Shown: one piece after another, positions 25,683-34,914 of the stretch
How the letters are laid out: each line of letters begins with the position of its first letter
Numbering within the stretch: the stretch's first letter is position 1
Source: Armatimonadota bacterium
Lineage (GTDB): Bacteria > Armatimonadota > Zipacnadia > Zipacnadales > JABUFB01
Assembly (NCBI GenBank): GCA_013314775.1
Contig: JABUFB010000008.1
Coordinates: forward strand, 558,001-622,000
Length of the DNA: 64,000 nucleotides
Direction of reading: 5' to 3'
The notes under the pieces: generated by a model
Database searches by the model: none
Told to the model about the DNA's origin: nothing
The model's input: the letters and a program-made list of their open reading frames with translations, nothing else
Made by a program: the position numbers and the translations under genes

Positions 25683-28600
25683 TCAGTCTCTGACCAGCAC
25701 TATGAAATCCAGCCCCATACCATCTCCCAGGTTCGTCATGCGCAAGCGGTGTTTCCCGGCGCTGAGGGGAACTTGCACGTCCTGCCCCGCTCCATCCTTC
25801 AGCCACTGGTACTTCCAGTCGGAAGCAGCGGACGCATACCCTCCGGTGAGGGGGAAGGTGACTGACTCCGCCGCTTCCGTGGGCAGTCTGCCGTCAATTT
25901 CCACCCTCCGCCGAGGCGCGTTCTCACTGCCGCTGGCGTACCGGAAACAGATGCGGTATTCAGCCGCCTGCGGCACTTCAAACTCCCATTCCAGCCAGTG
26001 CCCGATGTCCGCGTGCCATTGGGTGATCATTGTCCCCCAGCAGCCCTGCCGGTCGTCTTTCTCGGCCACCTCTCCCCCGCCCTGGCCTGTGAACTTCTCG
26101 GCCTGAAGCACGATGCGCTGCTTTTCAGACAAGGCCGCCAGCCAGTCGGGGGCCTTGAACTCTGCCTTGGGGACGGTCATCCGTTCCGCGAGGGTCAGGC
26201 CGCAGGCTGCAAGATCCGCCAGCACTCGGGGAGCGCAGCGGTAGTACATGCTGAAGCTCTTGCCGTAACCGCTGCCGCCTGCACCCAGAGACAAGGCGGT
26301 GGTAATTGGGTCCAGCAGCACCGGGTCGCGTGTCCACAGGTACGCCCTTGCTATCCCCTCGACCATCAGCGGGGAGGCACCGGGCACGTAGCGGGTCTTC
26401 GGGCAGGACGTGTAGCGGAACCCGTGGACCTCTTCGGAGTAGGTCTCCTCGATCAGATTGCGCGCGCCCAGGATGATCGCCTGCTTTACCGCCGGATCTT
26501 CCGTTACGTCGTGGTAGTATTTGAGACCAGACAGGAGCACCGCCACCATGAAGCCGGCATTGCCCTGGTGCCGGGGCTCACACTCGCAGTGGCCCGGAAC
26601 CATCATCCGCGACCAGCCACCAAGCTGGTGAGTGCGTCCGGGCTCCTGTTGGTACTCGGGCAGTGGTCGCGGCACCGTATCCTGGGTCTCGAGTACCCGG
26701 TCGACGATGACCCGCGACGCGTTCAGGTAATACGGGTCATTGGTTGCAGCCAGCGCAGCGGCGTTCATGATGAGATGCCACCCGGGATCGCGGCAGCTTG
26801 CGAAGTCATACGGCCGGCCCAGGGATTTGTCGGCGAAGAAGTCAGTGACCGCGATACCCGTCTCTCGCGAGCGCGGGTCCCCGGTGAGGAAATAGTGGTC
26901 GAAGTGCCCCTCGCTCCAGGCGTGGCTTACGGTGTAACCCGCCCGGGGTATGCCCAGAGTGCCAGGCACCGATTCCGTGTAATAGCCGCCGACGTGGCCC
27001 ATCTGGTGGACGTAGACGCCCCCCACCATCTTCCTGTCCGGGGCCCACTGGATGGTATCTACGTCGCGGTTGTGCAGTTCGTGGCAGTGCCCCAGGAAGA
27101 AGGCGTCGGGGTTGCCGGAGCGGACGTACTCCATCAGGAAGGCGTGCTGGGTGTCGTACTCCTCGTTGCCCCAGTTAGCGCCGCGCTCTCCGTACCAGTC
27201 GCCGTAGTTCATCATGCCAAAGTCATGCTGGCGCTCCATGCCCTTGATGTACTCTGCAATATTCTTGTCCACGGCGTTCTCGTAGGCTTTGAACAAGGTC
27301 TCGTTGCGTGGAGCCACGTCATAGAAGGCCCGGCTGGAGCAGTACCACTCGGGCGGGGCTGTGAGGAGCGGCGGACGCTGGAAGGCCTGGCAGAGCGCCT
27401 TCCGGGTCTCCGCCGGGGCCGGGCACAGGAGCAGTTCGTGGGTCTTCGCCATGCCCTGCCGGAGCTTGTAGCGCCCATTCAGCAGGTAGTAGTAGAGATG
27501 GTGCCCTTCCTTCTCGAAGGGGAACGCGTCGTAAAGGCCAGGCTCGAAGTCTGGGCACAGATCGATCTGAAGCATGCCCGCGTTGGCTGAAAGCGCCTTG
27601 GGGTACTGCTGCCACATGTCGCGCAGGGAGACCGCGCAAGCGGCATCGCCGTCGGGAAGAACCGTCCCGCTGAGCCGTCCCTTCATCACCGCGTTCCCCG
27701 CTGTGTACTCGCCGTCAAAGCGCTGTTGGAGCTTGCCTGACACTCCGATCGGCTTTCCGTCCGCCAAGAGGGCCTGCCACTGTGCCGAGACGGGAACCGT
27801 GAGCGACATGCTCTCGACCTCGGTCCATTCCTGGCCCACATCGTTGATAAAGGTGTGATGGATGACCACCAGTGGCGATCCGCGCCAGGCTTCAATACGC
27901 TGTTCGACACGGAAGCAGTCGCCACCATCCTCGGCCAGCATGTCGCGCGAAGTGAAGATCACCGTCCGCAGAGGGCCGTTCTCTTCGATGACGATCTGCG
28001 CGGGTGCATCGCCCGCGCTCGTCGAGAAAACCCCACCCTGGCTTGTGGTCATCGAGGTCGTGCAGGCGCCGTCAAATCCGCGACCTTCCGGGGTTCTCAG
28101 GTTCGCAACCTGCCCGCGCGCATCGACTTCAAATCGCACCGCGCCGGTGTCCACGATGACCAATTGGTCGTCCTGTCTCGCCAGCACCCCGCCTGCGGAG
28201 GCTCGCCTGACATCCCGCCCAAACTCGAGGTCGTAGGTCGTCTCGCCCGAGGCCGGGAGATCCGCGAGAAGAGTGACCAGCACCCACTTCACGCTGCCGT
28301 CGGGCCAGGTTCCGGTGGGTTTTATCTGGGCGGGCACCTCAGCGCCGCCCCGTAGAATGCGCACGTTGTCTGCGCTACCCAGCACGCCGCGCGGGAAGGG
28401 AACGCCGGCAGTGGTCGGCCAGCCGGCGAGCGCGAAGTCGTATGGGTTGCGCACGGTCAGAGGCACCCGGGCAGTCTCCGCCTGGGTCTCCGGCGGGACG
28501 ATTCCCTTCGCGTCGAAAATGATGTCCGGGCCGTAATACGGGCTGCCGTCCCGGGCGAAACCAACAGCGCGCCCGTGATAGGTGGCGTTTGGGTCAAGGC

Positions 28601-29903
28601 CGGACAGCCGAGCTTTGTGGACGATGCGGTAGCAATCCTCCTCGGCCACCTGCCCGTATTCTGTGGTGGTCCCGTACTCGAAGCGGCTGCGGCTCGGCCA
28701 GGTAGTGGTCCAGGAGATGTTCACGCGGCCGGGCTCATTGACGACCCCCGCCCAGAGAGTGTTTTCCACCTTGTTCTCCACCACCCGCGTCTCCGGTGCG
28801 CGGGGGAAGAAAAGCACGTTGCAGATCCCATGCAGCCCCGACGGCCCCAGTGCAACCAGGGTGACGTCGTCTCCCTCGGAAATGTCCACTGGATCGCTGA
28901 GATAGAAGAGCCAGTCCTGGTTGTTGTCATTTCGGGCCAGCGCGAGACCGGCCAGTTCGCCCTTCAGGTAAATGGCCACCCGCTCATCATTGCCGTCGTC
29001 GTACATCATGAACCCGACATAGTACTTCCCGGACCTGGGTGCGCGGGCCGTGACCTTGCCCCCCAGGGCTTTCCGGGACACATGCCCGAAGCGGCGCTGG
29101 GTTTGAATGTCCACCGCGTACCCGTCGCACTCAAGCTGGTCGTAGCGCACCTGCACGGTGTCCGGATCAGCCAGCAATGCGCGCAAGATGTCCAGCCCGT
29201 GGGTTGCGGTAACCCGCCAATTCTCCGTGCGGTCCTCGGGGCGCATGATCTTCTCCCGGTCAAGAGTCGGCTGCCCGGTAACCAGCTTCTTGGGCACCGA
29301 ATCATCCATCTTCGGCTTCTCACCCGGCTGCGTTACATCGTGGCAGAGCACGTACAGACCGAAGCGGATGCCCTGATCGTCGCGGGACAGGTCAAGGTCC
29401 GATGAGATATACACACTGTTGCCCTGGGCTGCGAAAGACATGGATGGGGCATCGGAGCGAGTGCCGTCGGCCCCGAAATGCGCCGGGTTCGCGCCACCTC
29501 CAACCACGCTGAGCATATAGTCGGTGCCGGTGACATAGCCCTTCGCAGGACCAGGGCGGCCGGTGGCCTCGTCACAGTCTGCGTCAAGGTACAGATGCAG
29601 GACGGTGCTGACCAGTTCTGGCGGCGCGGCGAAATTGACCTTCCACAGGTACCGGTTCTCCGCGACGTGCCCGAACTCCACGCTCTGCACGTCCTTTGCC
29701 GCATTGTAGCCCTCGGCCGCGAGTCGGGCAGCAGGTTCCGCCGCGTCCTCAAGCACCAGCTGCAGTGTCTCCGGGAGCAGGGGGTTGGTTCCCAGGGTCT
29801 TTTCGATAGAATCCGAGATTCCGTCTTGATCTGCGTCCTGGGCGATACAGACTGCCGGCAGGAAGAGAACTGCGAGTATAAGCGGAGCAAGTGATGTGCG
29901 CAT
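25683..29903 (-). CDS. Secreted exo-rhamnogalacturonan-lyase-like protein (PcRGLX/YetA family) with CBM
   Basis: A 1406-residue protein. The ATG at 29903 is chosen because GGAGG lies 5-6 bases upstream; it begins a signal peptide (residues 1-22). DADQDGISD just after it is a calcium-binding thrombospondin-3/EF-hand-like element. A fibronectin-III-like stretch spans about 405-475. From about residue 485, VPFPRGVL and WPDGSVKWVLV mark the RIFT-barrel N-domain of PcRGLX/YetA-like lyases. A central sandwich and an alpha/alpha toroid (about 800-1230) follow, and the last 150 residues are a CBM6/35-like domain (LQAEKF...HRLRMTNLGDGMGLDF). The family cleaves rhamnogalacturonan I backbone. It is the last gene of a three-gene minus-strand unit. 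Confidence 0.75.
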   Translation of the reverse strand: MRTSLAPLILAVLFLPAVCIAQDADQDGISDSIEKTLGTNPLLPETLQLVLEDAAEPAARLAAEGYNAAKDVQSVEFGHVAENRYLWKVNFAAPPELVSTVLHLYLDADCDEATGRPGPAKGYVTGTDYMLSVVGGGANPAHFGADGTRSDAPSMSFAAQGNSVYISSDLDLSRDDQGIRFGLYVLCHDVTQPGEKPKMDDSVPKKLVTGQPTLDREKIMRPEDRTENWRVTATHGLDILRALLADPDTVQVRYDQLECDGYAVDIQTQRRFGHVSRKALGGKVTARAPRSGKYYVGFMMYDDGNDERVAIYLKGELAGLALARNDNNQDWLFYLSDPVDISEGDDVTLVALGPSGLHGICNVLFFPRAPETRVVENKVENTLWAGVVNEPGRVNISWTTTWPSRSRFEYGTTTEYGQVAEEDCYRIVHKARLSGLDPNATYHGRAVGFARDGSPYYGPDIIFDAKGIVPPETQAETARVPLTVRNPYDFALAGWPTTAGVPFPRGVLGSADNVRILRGGAEVPAQIKPTGTWPDGSVKWVLVTLLADLPASGETTYDLEFGRDVRRASAGGVLARQDDQLVIVDTGAVRFEVDARGQVANLRTPEGRGFDGACTTSMTTSQGGVFSTSAGDAPAQIVIEENGPLRTVIFTSRDMLAEDGGDCFRVEQRIEAWRGSPLVVIHHTFINDVGQEWTEVESMSLTVPVSAQWQALLADGKPIGVSGKLQQRFDGEYTAGNAVMKGRLSGTVLPDGDAACAVSLRDMWQQYPKALSANAGMLQIDLCPDFEPGLYDAFPFEKEGHHLYYYLLNGRYKLRQGMAKTHELLLCPAPAETRKALCQAFQRPPLLTAPPEWYCSSRAFYDVAPRNETLFKAYENAVDKNIAEYIKGMERQHDFGMMNYGDWYGERGANWGNEEYDTQHAFLMEYVRSGNPDAFFLGHCHELHNRDVDTIQWAPDRKMVGGVYVHQMGHVGGYYTESVPGTLGIPRAGYTVSHAWSEGHFDHYFLTGDPRSRETGIAVTDFFADKSLGRPYDFASCRDPGWHLIMNAAALAATNDPYYLNASRVIVDRVLETQDTVPRPLPEYQQEPGRTHQLGGWSRMMVPGHCECEPRHQGNAGFMVAVLLSGLKYYHDVTEDPAVKQAIILGARNLIEETYSEEVHGFRYTSCPKTRYVPGASPLMVEGIARAYLWTRDPVLLDPITTALSLGAGGSGYGKSFSMYYRCAPRVLADLAACGLTLAERMTVPKAEFKAPDWLAALSEKQRIVLQAEKFTGQGGGEVAEKDDRQGCWGTMITQWHADIGHWLEWEFEVPQAAEYRICFRYASGSENAPRRRVEIDGRLPTEAAESVTFPLTGGYASAASDWKYQWLKDGAGQDVQVPLSAGKHRLRMTNLGDGMGLDFIVLVRD

Positions 29904-29964
29904 CGGATCCTCCAGGGGCTGGCCGCCCTGCACGGGCAATGGCAAGTAGGAACTCACGCGTTTT

Positions 29965-30750
29965 CTAGTACCCCTGCGCGCGGAACCAGGCACGGTCCGC
30001 GGCCTGCTGTTCCTTGGGACTGAGGTCCTGGCGGCGAGACTCGTTCTCCGAGATTACCCAGCCGTCGTACCCGAGGGCTTCCAGCGTCTGCAGTGCACCG
30101 GTGTGGTCCACGACACCCTCACCCAACATGCACCAGCTCTCGCCCCCGTCCCAGTCCTTGAAGTGAACGTAGCCGATACGATCGAAGTACCTACTGAGCG
30201 TGGCGTTGAGGTCGTGGCCTTCGCGCACCATGATGCCCGAGTCCGGACACAGGAACCAGGTGCGCTTATCGGTTAGTTCCATCATGCGAGCGATCTCATC
30301 AGGTGACGACGCGATAGCCCCGTGGTGGAGGTGATAACATGCCTTCACGCCGAAATCGTCGAGCACCCTTGCGCCCAGTTCGCTGTAATGGTCGCAGACG
30401 GTCCGGAATTCGTCGGGATCATCTGTAGCCTTGCCGCCGCCAACCATCATACGGTCCGAACCCATCGCACGCAGGAATTCGGCGGCGCGCAGCGCGTCGT
30501 CGATCTCCTGCCTCGCGGCGGTGGACTCGGCGCTTCCCGCCCCAAAGAACAGGGCCGAGAGAACCACCCCGGATTGTCGCAGCAGGTCCGCAAACTCCCG
30601 ACGTCGGTCGCCCCACTGGTTGATCATCCGCCAGTTGGTCTCAATGCCCTGAAAGCCGATCTCGCCTGCCTCACGCACGGCAATGACCAATTCCTCGCCG
30701 AGAGTGCCCAACGGCCAACAGTTGAGTTGTGCGCCGATCCTGATCGACAT
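29965..30750 (-). CDS. Sugar phosphate isomerase/epimerase (xylose-isomerase-like TIM barrel)
   Basis: A 261-residue cytosolic protein of the AP-endonuclease-2/xylose-isomerase-like barrel family, normal length. The ATG at 30750 follows AAAGGAAG. Metal-ligand candidates fit the family: Glu in GIETNW, His in YHLHHG, Asp in CPDSG, His in YVHFKDWDGG and Glu in VISENES. IolE-type inosose dehydratases and L-ribulose-type epimerases share this pattern. It lies 38 bp after the GH16 gene and 61 bp before the RGL-like gene, so it probably processes a sugar freed by those enzymes. The exact reaction is unknown. Confidence 0.82.
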   Translation of the reverse strand: MSIRIGAQLNCWPLGTLGEELVIAVREAGEIGFQGIETNWRMINQWGDRRREFADLLRQSGVVLSALFFGAGSAESTAARQEIDDALRAAEFLRAMGSDRMMVGGGKATDDPDEFRTVCDHYSELGARVLDDFGVKACYHLHHGAIASSPDEIARMMELTDKRTWFLCPDSGIMVREGHDLNATLSRYFDRIGYVHFKDWDGGESWCMLGEGVVDHTGALQTLEALGYDGWVISENESRRQDLSPKEQQAADRAWFRAQGY

Positions 30751-30788
30751 GACTGCTTCCTTTCGCGACAAGCATAAGGCCGCGGAGC

Positions 30789-31562
30789 TCACTCCGCGTC
30801 CACTAGGTCATAGACGCGAACATAGTCCACGAGGAACTGGTCAGGCAGTTCGGCGGTGGCGATATCCCCTGCCCACTTACCGATCTCGTCACTCACCTTG
30901 ATGAAAAGAGGCACGTGGCAGACGCCGCCGGCGCTGGTGCGCCACGTTTCCTTGCCGTCCACATAGAAGACATACTCGTCGGTTTTCCACCACAGGCTGA
31001 AGGTGTGGAAGCCCTCCATAACGCCGGGCACCTCCACCTTGTGGCCTGCCGACTTGTGATGTTCTCCGTAGCCGTCCCAGTGCAGGGCGTGTTGCACCGT
31101 GTCGTTGAGCCACGGCTTCTCAAAAATGTCGATCTCGGTTCCATCGCGCCCCTCATTGCCGACCTTCCCGACGCCGTCACCCATGAGCCAGAATGCAGAC
31201 CAGTGTCCGGGCTGTCTCTGGAGTTTCACGCGAATAGTGAAATACCCGAAGGCATGCTCGAACTTCCCGCGGGTGCGGATGCAACCGTCCAGGTACTTGT
31301 CTCCCTCTTTGACGGTGCTCATGACCAGATTGCCCTCTCCGTCGAGGTTCACTGTGCTGCGCATCCAGAATCCATCTCGGCGGGGGTTGTTGTCGAACAC
31401 CTGCCACTTGCTCTCATCAAGAACGGTCCCATTGAACTCATCGTTCCACGTGAGCTTCCAGGTCTTGCCCTCGGGAGGAACGGGAAGCTTCTCCTCCTGA
31501 GCGAAAGTGCATAGCGCCGTTAACAGCGCGAGAAGACAGGCAATGGGGAGCATGGTGGACAT
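30789..31562 (-). CDS. Secreted GH16 glycoside hydrolase (beta-glucanase-like)
   Basis: A 257-residue protein. The ATG at 31562 is backed by AAGGAGGA; another ATG three codons on is possible. A signal peptide (LPIACLLALLTALCTFAQ) is followed by one jelly-roll domain. The active-site ExDxxE is intact as Glu143-Ile-Asp145-Ile-Phe-Glu148 in TEIDIFEKP. LTWNDEFNG and the terminal FLVDYVRVYD are strongly typical. GH16 members are retaining endo-hydrolases of beta-1,3/1,4-glucans, agars or carrageenans; laminarinase or lichenase activity is most likely but not decided. It is the first gene of the GH16-isomerase-RGL unit and is divergent from glnA. Confidence 0.92.
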   Translation of the reverse strand: MSTMLPIACLLALLTALCTFAQEEKLPVPPEGKTWKLTWNDEFNGTVLDESKWQVFDNNPRRDGFWMRSTVNLDGEGNLVMSTVKEGDKYLDGCIRTRGKFEHAFGYFTIRVKLQRQPGHWSAFWLMGDGVGKVGNEGRDGTEIDIFEKPWLNDTVQHALHWDGYGEHHKSAGHKVEVPGVMEGFHTFSLWWKTDEYVFYVDGKETWRTSAGGVCHVPLFIKVSDEIGKWAGDIATAELPDQFLVDYVRVYDLVDAE

Positions 31563-31740
31563 CCCAGTCCTCCTTGGTTGCGGCGGGTGGTCCTGGTGGT
31601 ATTCGCCCCGGTGCGCCGATCGTCCTTCGGAGCGCGAGGGAGTTGATTCGCGCCCATGAAACAAATCGGAAACACGCCGGGCATAGTATCACGACCAACC
31701 GAGGGGCTGCGAGCCTAATGAAACCAGGAGGACGCTGACA

Positions 31741-33069
31741 ATGGACGACGCGAAGAAGTATGTGCTTGAGGCGGCGAAGGAACAGAATGTGAAGTTCATC
31801 CGCCTGTGGTTCACTGACATTCTGGGATACCTGAAGAGTTTCGCAATCACGGTGGAGGAGCTTGAGGGCGCTCTGGAGAACGGAATGGGCTTTGACGGGT
31901 CCTCCATCGAGGGCTTCGCGCGCATCGATGAGAGCGACATGGTGGCCATGCCGGACCCGTCCACCTGGCAGCTCATCCCCTGGCGTCCGACCGAGGGGGG
32001 CGCAGTGGCCCGCCTGTTCTGCGATGTGCTCAGACCCGAAGGCGACCCGTATGTGGGTGACCCCCGCTACGTCCTGCGCCGGAACCTGAAGAAGGCCGAA
32101 GAGCTGGGCTACATCTTCTACGTCGGGCCGGAGCTTGAGTACTTCTACTTTGCATCGGACAAGTACCCGGAGCCGCTGGACCACGCAGGCTATTTCGACC
32201 TGGTCCCATCCGACGTGTCCGCCGATCTGCGCCGCGAGACTGTGCTTGCGCTGGAGGCCATGGGTATCGACGTGGAATACAGCCACCACGAGGTCGCACC
32301 CAGCCAGCACGAGATCGACCTGCGGTACACCGACGCCCTGACCATGGCAGACAATGCCATGACCTACCGCCTGGTGGTCAAAGAAGTCGCTCGGATGCAC
32401 GGCGTCTACGCGACCTTCATGCCCAAGCCGATGTCCGGCGAGAACGGCAGTGGCATGCATACCCACCAGTCCCTGTTCACCGGCGACAAGAATGCTTTCT
32501 ACGACCCCAACGACCCAATGCACTTGTCCTGCGTCGCCAAGTGCTACATCGCGGGGATTATGAAATACGCGCCGGAGTTCTGCCTTGTCACCAACCAGTG
32601 GGTGAACTCCTACAAGCGTCTGGTTCCGGGCTTCGAGGCTCCGGTGTACCTGTCGTGGGCCCGCCGCAACCGGTCCGACATGATCCGCGTGCCTGAGTAC
32701 CAGCCCGGCAAGGAGAAGGCCACCCGCATCGAGCTGCGCTCGCCGGACCCGGCCTGCAACCCGTACCTTGCCTTCGCTGTCATGCTGGCCGCGGGGCTCA
32801 AGGGTATCGAAGAGGGGCAGGAGTGCTGCGCCGCTGTGGAGGAGAACGTGTACGAAATGACTCCTGAGGAACGTGAGGCCCGCGGAATCGGCAGCCTCCC
32901 CAGCAATCTGGCGCAGGCCATCGAGCTTGCCGAGCACAGTGCATTCCTGAAGGAATGCCTGGGTGACCACGTGCACGAGAAGCTCATCGAGAACAAGAAG
33001 ATCGAATGGGACAGGTATCGCACGGTCGTTCACCAGTACGAACTCGAGAGCTACCTGCCCAAGCTGTAA
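31741..33069 (+). CDS. glnA: Type I glutamine synthetase (GSI-alpha size)
   Basis: A 442-residue cytosolic enzyme making glutamine from glutamate, ammonia and ATP. FDGSSIEGF, PELEYF, HHEVAPSQHEIDLRY, NGSGMHTHQSLF and RIELRSPDPACNPYLAF are the substrate and metal sites in the correct order. The length and the region ENVYEMTPEEREARGI match the short Bacillus-type enzymes rather than the 469-residue adenylylated type. Control by adenylylation is therefore unlikely and feedback or repressor control more likely. AGGAGG precedes the ATG. It is monocistronic with its own terminator at 33094. Confidence 0.97.
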   Translation: MDDAKKYVLEAAKEQNVKFIRLWFTDILGYLKSFAITVEELEGALENGMGFDGSSIEGFARIDESDMVAMPDPSTWQLIPWRPTEGGAVARLFCDVLRPEGDPYVGDPRYVLRRNLKKAEELGYIFYVGPELEYFYFASDKYPEPLDHAGYFDLVPSDVSADLRRETVLALEAMGIDVEYSHHEVAPSQHEIDLRYTDALTMADNAMTYRLVVKEVARMHGVYATFMPKPMSGENGSGMHTHQSLFTGDKNAFYDPNDPMHLSCVAKCYIAGIMKYAPEFCLVTNQWVNSYKRLVPGFEAPVYLSWARRNRSDMIRVPEYQPGKEKATRIELRSPDPACNPYLAFAVMLAAGLKGIEEGQECCAAVEENVYEMTPEEREARGIGSLPSNLAQAIELAEHSAFLKECLGDHVHEKLIENKKIEWDRYRTVVHQYELESYLPKL

Positions 33070-33093
33070 ACCTCCCACGTCATGCACCGAACA

Positions 33094-33130
33094 CCGCCGC
33101 CGGGGCAATCCTGGCGGCGGCTTCGTCTTT
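33094..33130 (+). terminator. Terminator of glnA
   Basis: An 8-bp stem (CCGCCGCC with GGCGGCGG, 11-base loop) is followed by CTTCGTCTTT, starting 24 bp after the glnA stop. It is a reasonable intrinsic terminator. Confidence 0.7.
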
Positions 33131-33153
33131 CCGTGACGCGTCAGCGAGCTGCA

Positions 33154-33182
33154 GCCACAGTCACCGTGCGCTATGGTATAAT
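33154..33182 (+). promoter_or_regulatory. Extended -10 promoter for the radical SAM gene
   Basis: An exact TATAAT at 33177-33182 is preceded by TGG, giving an extended -10. A weak -35 (GCCACA) stands 17 bp upstream. Transcription would begin near 33189, leaving a leader of about 75 nt before the radical SAM start. Confidence 0.6.
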
Positions 33183-33262
33183 GCGGGCACGATGAGAAGT
33201 CCCTAGAAAGGCGGAAGCTCCGCGCGCGGCCCTTCTGCCAACCGCCCATATTGACCGAGCGC

Positions 33263-34843
33263 ATGACTGAACCGGACCGCGATACACTCCTGGCCGCCGA
33301 GACTCACCTGCTCCCCCAGATGCCGCAGGGCCGCGGCCGCGCGGTGGTGGTCTTCCCGAACACCTACGAGCCGGGCATGAGCAGCTTGTCGGTGCAGACC
33401 CTCTATTCGCTCCTCAACCAGCACGGAGTGGCGTGTGAGCGCGGTTTCATGCCCCCCAACCACCCTCTGGGCGAGGTGCGGTCCCTGGAGTCTCAGGCGC
33501 TGCTGTCCAGCTTCGACACTGTCCTTGTCACGTCTTCCTTCGAGCTTGACTGGCTGAACATCCCGGCGATGCTCACGGCCGGGGGCGTTCCTCCGCTACG
33601 GGAAGAGCGCGATGATCAGCATCCACTGGTGATCATCGGCGGACCTGCGGTGACGGCAAACCCCGAACCGCTGGCGGACTTCGCCGACGCTCTGTGGATC
33701 GGTGAACTGGAGCCCTTCGCCGGGGCTCTCGCAGACATCTGCCTCTTGCCCGAAGGGCGCCAGGCGAAGCTGGATCGACTGCGCGCAGAGGCGGCGCGTG
33801 TCTGCGGGGATGCGGGCCTCTACCTGCCCTGGCTGCCCGAACACGAACCGGCTCTGGGCGCAGACAGGCGACAGGTGGGCCGATTGTACGCGCCAGACCT
33901 GTCCGTGTTCTCCACAGAGTCGGCGATTCTGACGCCGTACACCACTTTCGCCGACCGGTTCCTGATCGAGATCTCACGGGGATGCGCACGGGGCTGCTCC
34001 TTCTGCCTTGCCAGGCGCATCTACCGGCCATGGCGCATCCGCCCGGCGGACATGCTTGTGAACCGGATCGGCCGGGTCATGGACAAGACGCCACGGGTGG
34101 GGCTCGTATCCACCGCGGTCTCAGACTACCCCGAGGGCGAAACGCTGTGGGCTGCCCTGTCAGCGATGGGTGCGGAGGTGTCGGTCTCTTCGGTCCGGGC
34201 AGAGACGGCATCCGATGGGCTTCTGACATTGCTCGGCAAGTCCGGCCAGCACCAACTGACGCTGGCTCCGGAGGCCGGAACTGAGGCCCTGCGCCGTCGC
34301 GTCGGCAAGCCGATGAGCGACGAAGAGCTTTTCGACTGCGTCGAACGCGGGGTTGCCGCGGGCATCCACAGGTTCAAGCTCTACTTCCTGCTGGGTCTGC
34401 CCGGGGAGACCGATGCGGACGCGCGAGCTATCGCGGGTCTTCTCTCGAGCCTGCGCAGTCGTGCGAGATCGGCGCGTTTCTCGGTGTCGATCAACCCGTT
34501 CGTTCCCAAGCCCCATACCGCATATGAAGGCGAGGCGTTTCTGACGGGGAGTGCCTTCCGCAGGCGGATCGGCGCGGCTTTGTCCGGGCTTCAGCGCGCC
34601 GGGATCCACGACGTGACCAGCGGCTCGGTGCGCTGGTCCGAAGCCCAGACCATCCTGAGTCGAGGCGGACGCGAGTTGTGCCGCCCAATATTGGAAGCGT
34701 CTCTGGCAGGTGCGGATTTCGGCGGATTCAAGGCGGCAGTGCGCGCCGCGGGGATCGACTGGAAAGCGTGCCTCGGCCCGATCGAGACCCATATTGAGAC
34801 CGCGCCGTGGAAGGTCGTCGCGGACGAGGGCTGCGCGCCGTAG
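33263..34843 (+). CDS. B12-binding-type radical SAM protein
   Basis: A 526-residue protein if the ATG at 33263 is used; an in-frame TTG at 33251 is an alternative, and neither has a clear ribosome binding site. The N-terminal 200 residues resemble a cobalamin-binding Rossmann domain (VVVFPNTYEPGMSSLSVQ, LVIIGGPAVTANPEPLADF). The CxxxCxxC cluster motif is Cys241, Cys245 and Cys248 in GCARGCSFC, followed by a radical SAM barrel with KLYFLLGLPGET. The TIGR03960-like group has no settled substrate in my knowledge. It has its own promoter at 33154 and is followed, 71 bp on, by a nucleic-acid methyltransferase, hinting at RNA modification. Confidence 0.85.
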   Translation: MTEPDRDTLLAAETHLLPQMPQGRGRAVVVFPNTYEPGMSSLSVQTLYSLLNQHGVACERGFMPPNHPLGEVRSLESQALLSSFDTVLVTSSFELDWLNIPAMLTAGGVPPLREERDDQHPLVIIGGPAVTANPEPLADFADALWIGELEPFAGALADICLLPEGRQAKLDRLRAEAARVCGDAGLYLPWLPEHEPALGADRRQVGRLYAPDLSVFSTESAILTPYTTFADRFLIEISRGCARGCSFCLARRIYRPWRIRPADMLVNRIGRVMDKTPRVGLVSTAVSDYPEGETLWAALSAMGAEVSVSSVRAETASDGLLTLLGKSGQHQLTLAPEAGTEALRRRVGKPMSDEELFDCVERGVAAGIHRFKLYFLLGLPGETDADARAIAGLLSSLRSRARSARFSVSINPFVPKPHTAYEGEAFLTGSAFRRRIGAALSGLQRAGIHDVTSGSVRWSEAQTILSRGGRELCRPILEASLAGADFGGFKAAVRAAGIDWKACLGPIETHIETAPWKVVADEGCAP

Positions 34844-34914
34844 ACTGGCTCTGCACCACGAACGGGCGCCGCAGTAATGACGCGGCGGTCACCATCTGAA
34901 GAGTCCGGGAGTAC

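Noticed and set aside
31438-33264. A 608-codon minus-strand open frame running across the GH16 gene and the whole of glnA
   Set aside because: It is antisense to a textbook glutamine synthetase and shows no recognisable domain. Long antisense frames are expected at this GC content.
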